DNA from: Halochromatium salexigens
GTDB taxonomy: Bacteria; Pseudomonadota; Gammaproteobacteria; Chromatiales; Chromatiaceae
Reading direction: 5' to 3'
Assembly: GCF_016653295.1 (NCBI RefSeq)
Contig: NZ_NHSF01000059.1
Coordinates: 421,850 to 477,736, forward strand
Length of the DNA: 55,887 nt
The position numbers and the translations under genes are program-made. Below the pieces are notes generated by a model. That model was not told where the DNA came from, searched no databases, and saw only the letters and a program-made list of their open reading frames with translations. This document shows positions 51,909 through 55,887 of the stretch, piece by piece (position 1 is the stretch's first letter; each line of letters starts with the position of its first letter).

Positions 51909-54164
51909 ATGCATTGGACGTTCTCTGCGATAAGGATCATTCTGGTCTATGTCGTCTTCGGTAGCCTGTGGATCTTTCTGTCCGATCAGGGGCTCGCTCT
52001 GATCACCGAGGATGCCGCGCAGTTCGTGCAGTGGCAGCAGTACAAGGGCATTGCCTTCATCCTCGTCACCGCGCTGTTGTTGTATGGCTTATTGGCGCTC
52101 AGTCAGCGGCAACTGGCCCAGAGCGAGGCGCGGCTGCGTCTGTTCATCGAGCATGCGCCGGCGGCGCTGGCGATGTTTGATACTGAGCTGCGCTTCATGG
52201 TGGTGAGCCGGCGTTGGCTGAGCGACTATGGAATGCTGGGCGAGGACTTGACCGGGCGCGCCCATTACGAGGTCTTTCCCGAGATTCCGCCGCGTTGGCG
52301 CGCGGTGCATCAGCGTGCATTGCGTGGAGAGGTCTTGAGTGGCGATAACGATGCGTTCGTGCGCGCCGATGGGCGCACCCAATGGCAACGCTGGGAGGTG
52401 CGCCCTTGGTACAGGGCGGATCGCTCGATCGGCGGCATCGTGATCTTTACCGAGGACATCACCGTGCAAAAGGAGGCCGAGCGGGAGATGCGCATTGCCG
52501 CGAAGGCCTTTGAAATCCGCCAGGCGATGATCATCGCCGATGCCGAGCAGCGGATTCTGCGCGTCAACCACGCCTTTTGTCGGATCACCGGCTACCGTCA
52601 GGATGAAGTGATCGGGCGCACGCCGGCCCTGCTCAAATCCGGCCAGCATGGGCCCGCCTTTTATCAGGCGATGTGGCAACAGCTCAAGGCGCAGGATCAA
52701 TGGCAGGGTGAGGTCTGGAACCGCCGCAAGAATGGCCAGATCTATCCCGTCTGGCTGCATATCTCGGCGGTGCGCGATGCCGAGGGGTGCATCAGCCAGT
52801 ATATCGGGACGTTCGAGGATATGTCCCTGCACAAACAGGCCGAGGCGCGGATCCATCACCTGTCGTATTTCGATGTGCTGACCAATCTGCCCAATCGGCG
52901 ATTGTTCATCGATCGCTTGCAGCAGGCCTTGCGTGCGAGTCAGCAGTTAGGTCATCGCGGGGCGGTGTTTTTCATCGATCTGGATGATTTCAGCGCGCTG
53001 AATGATACCCAGGGCCATGAGGTCGGCGATCAGGTGTTGATCGGGATCGCGCGCCGTCTGTTCGCGGCGGTGAACACGGACGAGACCGTGGCCCGTCTCG
53101 GTGGCGATGAGTTCGTGGTGGTGGTGGAAAACCTGGATGCCGAGGCCGAGGCGTCGATGCTGCAGGCGACCCAGTCGGGCGAGCAGATGCTGGCGGCGAT
53201 CCGCCAACCTCTGCAGGTCGATGGTAGCCAGTATGTGATGACCGCCAGCATGGGGATCTCGCTGTTCGATGGCGCTGTGGACACGGTCACCGATCTGCTC
53301 AAGCGCGCCGATGCCTCGATGCTTCAGGCGCGCAAGCTCGGGCGTGATCGGCTGCATTTCTTCGATCCCGCGATGCAGCAGGCCTTGGAGCAGCGGGTCG
53401 GGCTGGAGGCGCGATTGCGCCGTGCCATCCCGGAGCAATTGCGCCTGCATTATCAGCCGCAGGTGGATGCCGGGGGCCGTGTCTTGGGGGCGGAGGTCTT
53501 GGTGCGTTGGCAGGACCCGGAGCAGGGGTTGATCTCGCCGGCGGCGTTCATTCCGCTCGCCGAGGCCTCGGGGCTGATCCTGCCGATGGGGCAGTGGATT
53601 CTGCGGGCCGCCTGCGAGCAGTTGCGCTGCTGGGAGGATGACCCGGCGTTGCGGGGGCTGTCGCTGGCGGTGAACGTGAGCGCGCGGCAGTTTCAGCAGG
53701 CGGATTTCGTCGAGCAGGTGGTCGAGACGCTGCAGCAGTCGGGGGCGAATCCGCGGTGGTTGAAGCTCGAGATCACCGAGAGTCTGTTGTGCGAGCATCT
53801 GGATCAGGTGGTCGCGACCATGACGCGGCTGAAAGCGGTGGGTCTGCAGTTCTCGCTGGATGATTTCGGGACCGGCTTTTCGTCGCTGTCGTATTTGAAG
53901 CGCTTGCCGTTCGATCAGTTGAAGATCGATCAGTCGTTCGTGCGGGATCTGGAGGTCGATGAGCACGATGCCGCGATTGTGCGCACGATCATCGCGCTGG
54001 GGCGCAGCCTGGGGCTGGAGGTCATCGCCGAGGGGGTAGAAACCGGGACGGCGCGGGACTTTCTCGCCGCCCATGGCTGCGAGTGTTATCAGGGATACTA
54101 TTTCGCCCGCCCCATGCCGATCGCAGAGATCGAAGGCTGGCTGAGCGCGGGCTCAGGCGGATAG
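51909..54164 (+). CDS. Membrane PAS-PAS-GGDEF-EAL cyclic-di-GMP protein
   Basis: A 751-residue inner-membrane signalling protein. Two transmembrane helices (about 8-28 and 48-66) frame a short periplasmic loop. Two PAS domains follow (about 75-195 and 200-320), then GGDEF (398-402 in RLGGDEF) and an EAL domain whose signature is EVL (529-531, AEVLVRW) with an intact DDFGTGFSS loop (about 651). The metal-binding Glu is kept, so phosphodiesterase activity is likely; the cyclase motif is also intact, but no RxxD inhibitory site stands before it. The stop overlaps the converging recJ stop by 12 bp. The signal sensed is unknown. Confidence 0.94.
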   Translation: MHWTFSAIRIILVYVVFGSLWIFLSDQGLALITEDAAQFVQWQQYKGIAFILVTALLLYGLLALSQRQLAQSEARLRLFIEHAPAALAMFDTELRFMVVSRRWLSDYGMLGEDLTGRAHYEVFPEIPPRWRAVHQRALRGEVLSGDNDAFVRADGRTQWQRWEVRPWYRADRSIGGIVIFTEDITVQKEAEREMRIAAKAFEIRQAMIIADAEQRILRVNHAFCRITGYRQDEVIGRTPALLKSGQHGPAFYQAMWQQLKAQDQWQGEVWNRRKNGQIYPVWLHISAVRDAEGCISQYIGTFEDMSLHKQAEARIHHLSYFDVLTNLPNRRLFIDRLQQALRASQQLGHRGAVFFIDLDDFSALNDTQGHEVGDQVLIGIARRLFAAVNTDETVARLGGDEFVVVVENLDAEAEASMLQATQSGEQMLAAIRQPLQVDGSQYVMTASMGISLFDGAVDTVTDLLKRADASMLQARKLGRDRLHFFDPAMQQALEQRVGLEARLRRAIPEQLRLHYQPQVDAGGRVLGAEVLVRWQDPEQGLISPAAFIPLAEASGLILPMGQWILRAACEQLRCWEDDPALRGLSLAVNVSARQFQQADFVEQVVETLQQSGANPRWLKLEITESLLCEHLDQVVATMTRLKAVGLQFSLDDFGTGFSSLSYLKRLPFDQLKIDQSFVRDLEVDEHDAAIVRTIIALGRSLGLEVIAEGVETGTARDFLAAHGCECYQGYYFARPMPIAEIEGWLSAGSGG

Positions 54165-55887
54165 CGGGACCAGTTGCTCGATGATGAGCTGGGGGCTGCG
54201 CAGGCCCCGGTAGTCGTTGACATCGAGCCGGTAGACGAGCTGGGCGTGAGTGGCGCCGCGCGGGTGTTGCTCGGCGAGGTTGAAGCCGATGGCCTCGAGC
54301 GGCGGGCCCTGGTCGGGGTGGACGCGTAGCTTGAGGTGGCGATCCTTGAGCAGGCGCGGGGCGCTGATCTGGAAGGAGCCGTCGAACAGGGGTTCGGCGA
54401 AGCCTTTGCCCCAGGGCGCGGCGAGGCGCAGGGCCTCGGCGGTGGGAAGGTTGAGCAGGTTGGCTCCGAGGGGACCGTCGCTGTGCAGGGTCGGCGTGGT
54501 GGCGGTAGGGCCGAGGGCCGCATCGACGGCGGCGGCGAAGGCGGCGCGGAAGGCCTCGAGGGCGCCGCGCGGGAGGCTGAGACCGGCGGCCATGGCGTGT
54601 CCGCCGAAGCGGGTGATCAGACCGGGGTGATCGCGGTCGACGGCGGCGAGGCAGTCGCGCAGGTGCAGCCCTTCGATGGAGCGCGCGGAGCCTTTGAGCA
54701 GGCCATCGCCACCGGGGGCGAAGGCGACGACCGGGCTGTGGCTGCGCTCGCGCAGGCGCGCGGCGAGGATGCCGATGATGCCTTCGTGCCAGTCCTCGGC
54801 GAACAGGCAGAGGCCGGTGGGGCGCGGATGGGCGCCGTCCTGGGGGGCGCTCTCCGGGGAGGCATGCGCGAGGCCTTGTTGGCGTGCGAGCAGCTGTTCG
54901 GCCTCCTCGCTCATGCGCTGGGTGAGGGCGCGGCGTTCCTGGTTGAGGACGTGCAGGCGTTGGGCGTGGTGCATGGCCTCGAGGGGTTGATCGGCGATGA
55001 GGCAATCGATACCGGCGCTCATGGTCTCGAGGCGGCCGGCGGCGTTGAGGCGCGGGGCGGCGAGGAAGGCGAGGTCGCGGGCGCTGACGCGCGCGAGCTG
55101 GGCGCCGGCGATCTCGAGCAGGGCGCGCAGGCCGGGGCGGCAATGGCCGGCGCGGATGCGGCGCAGACCTTGTTCGACGAGGATGCGGTTGTTGGCGTCG
55201 AGGGTGACGACATCGGCGACGGTGCCGAGGGCGACCAGATCGAGCAGTTCGGCGAGGTTGGGCTCGGCGCGGGTCTGGAACCAGCCCCGGCGGCGCAGTT
55301 CGGCGCGGGTGGCGATGAGCAGGTAGAAGATGACGCCGACGCCGGCGAGGTGTTTGCTCGGGAAGGGGCAGCCGGGTTGGTTGGGGTTGACGTGCGCGGC
55401 GGCCTCGGGGCGTTCGGCGCCGGGCAGGTGATGATCGGTGATCAGCACCGGCAGGCCGTGTTCGCGGGCACGGGCGAGGCCGGCGTGGCTGGCAGTGCCA
55501 TTGTCGACGGTGATGAGCAGATCGGGCTGGCGCTCGGCGGCGGCATCGACCACGGCGGGGCTGAGGCCGTAGCCGTCGGTGAAGCGGCTGGGGATGAGGC
55601 AATCGAGCGGGCCGGCGCCGAGGGCGCGCAGACCGAGCAGGGCGACGGCGGTGCCGGTGGCGCCGTCGGCGTCGTAGTCGCCGATGATGAGCAGGCGGCG
55701 TTGGGTCTGGATGTGGTCGGCGAGCAGCGCGGCGGCGGTGTCGATGTCGCGCAGCTGTTCGAGGGGGTGCAGGGCGCCGAGGCGTTGTTCGAGCGGGCCG
55801 TCGAGGCCGCGATGGCGGTAGAGGCGCGCGAGCAGGGTGTCGAGGTGATGGGGGGGCTGTTCGGCGCCGGCTGGGCGGTGGATGGGG
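54153..55887 (-). CDS. recJ: Single-stranded-DNA exonuclease RecJ (N-terminus cut by window edge)
   Basis: 5'-3' single-strand exonuclease used in recombination and mismatch repair. The frame is open from the right edge (55887) to the stop at 54153, about 577 residues, including the N-terminal motif GDYDADGATGTAVAL, VDNGTASHAG, ITDHHLPGAE (the DHH motif) and the DHHA1 segment RFGGHAMAAGLSL. The true start lies outside the window; the GTG at 55553 is internal. All visible catalytic aspartates and histidines are present. The plus strand here is very G-rich, a codon-usage effect. Confidence 0.96.
   Translation of the reverse strand, partial: PIHRPAGAEQPPHHLDTLLARLYRHRGLDGPLEQRLGALHPLEQLRDIDTAAALLADHIQTQRRLLIIGDYDADGATGTAVALLGLRALGAGPLDCLIPSRFTDGYGLSPAVVDAAAERQPDLLITVDNGTASHAGLARAREHGLPVLITDHHLPGAERPEAAAHVNPNQPGCPFPSKHLAGVGVIFYLLIATRAELRRRGWFQTRAEPNLAELLDLVALGTVADVVTLDANNRILVEQGLRRIRAGHCRPGLRALLEIAGAQLARVSARDLAFLAAPRLNAAGRLETMSAGIDCLIADQPLEAMHHAQRLHVLNQERRALTQRMSEEAEQLLARQQGLAHASPESAPQDGAHPRPTGLCLFAEDWHEGIIGILAARLRERSHSPVVAFAPGGDGLLKGSARSIEGLHLRDCLAAVDRDHPGLITRFGGHAMAAGLSLPRGALEAFRAAFAAAVDAALGPTATTPTLHSDGPLGANLLNLPTAEALRLAAPWGKGFAEPLFDGSFQISAPRLLKDRHLKLRVHPDQGPPLEAIGFNLAEQHPRGATHAQLVYRLDVNDYRGLRSPQLIIEQLVPLSA

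Overview
The window looks like chromosome from a GC-rich gammaproteobacterium that fixes CO2 and can live without oxygen, most likely a purple sulfur bacterium of the Chromatiaceae. The evidence is a bacterial-type phosphoribulokinase, a complete rnfABCDGE cluster, an oxygen-sensitive class III ribonucleotide reductase, rubredoxin, and gammaproteobacterial gene order at several loci (miaB-phoH-ybeY-corC; pilW-rodZ-hisS-yfgM-bamB-der; erpA-DUF6776-argC). No photosynthesis gene is in the window, so the family assignment is inference.

Layout. 1-130: promoter and boxA leader of an rRNA operon that runs off the left edge. 174-4709, minus strand: tyrS, erpA, DUF6776, argC, a second A-type Fe-S carrier and rubredoxin. 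4875-8268, plus: hemL and a DedA/PAP2/LssY membrane protein. 8327-15430, minus: a compact run dxs-gloB-lnt-membrane protein-mpl-ubiX (isoprenoid precursor, glyoxalase, lipoprotein and murein recycling genes). 15572-17747, minus: cbpA-cbpM-glutaminyl cyclase. 17819-18618: a transposase relic and a PIN toxin/antitoxin pair. 18807-21284, plus: leuA and a family 4 uracil-DNA glycosylase, closed by a good intrinsic terminator. 21365-28143, plus: an accessory block with an AT-richer DUF2281/PIN pair and a two-gene Type III-like restriction-modification system. 28218-31466, minus: anaerobic ribonucleotide reductase genes. 31734-35639, plus: miaB-phoH-ybeY-corC. 35692-36582, minus: prk. 36752-42498, minus: rnfABCDGE. 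42730-51139, plus: a 26-codon membrane ORF, ndk, rlmN, pilW, rodZ, hisS, yfgM, bamB, der. 51280-51681, minus: an H-NS-like protein. 51909-54164, plus: a PAS-GGDEF-EAL protein. 54153-55887, minus: recJ, cut by the right edge.

Most unusual points. (1) The class III ribonucleotide reductase appears to be split: the 679-residue NrdD ends after its Cys motif, and the glycyl-radical loop (RVMGY) is on a separate 90-residue protein with its own strong ribosome binding site, between nrdD and nrdG. A near-consensus FNR/Anr box lies upstream of nrdD. (2) The methyltransferase gene of the restriction system has a central segment of about 600 bp, between the DPPY and GSGTT motifs, at about 50% GC inside a gene otherwise at about 65-70%; this looks like an exchanged target-recognition domain. 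(3) Two tiny ORFs flank or sit inside the rnf cluster (25 and 26 codons). (4) The PAP2 domain of the LssY-like protein has lost the key residues of all three catalytic motifs. (5) A second A-type Fe-S carrier has a changed C-terminal cysteine spacing.

No tRNA, CRISPR array or intact insertion sequence was seen. All assignments rest on reading motifs by eye; no database search was run.
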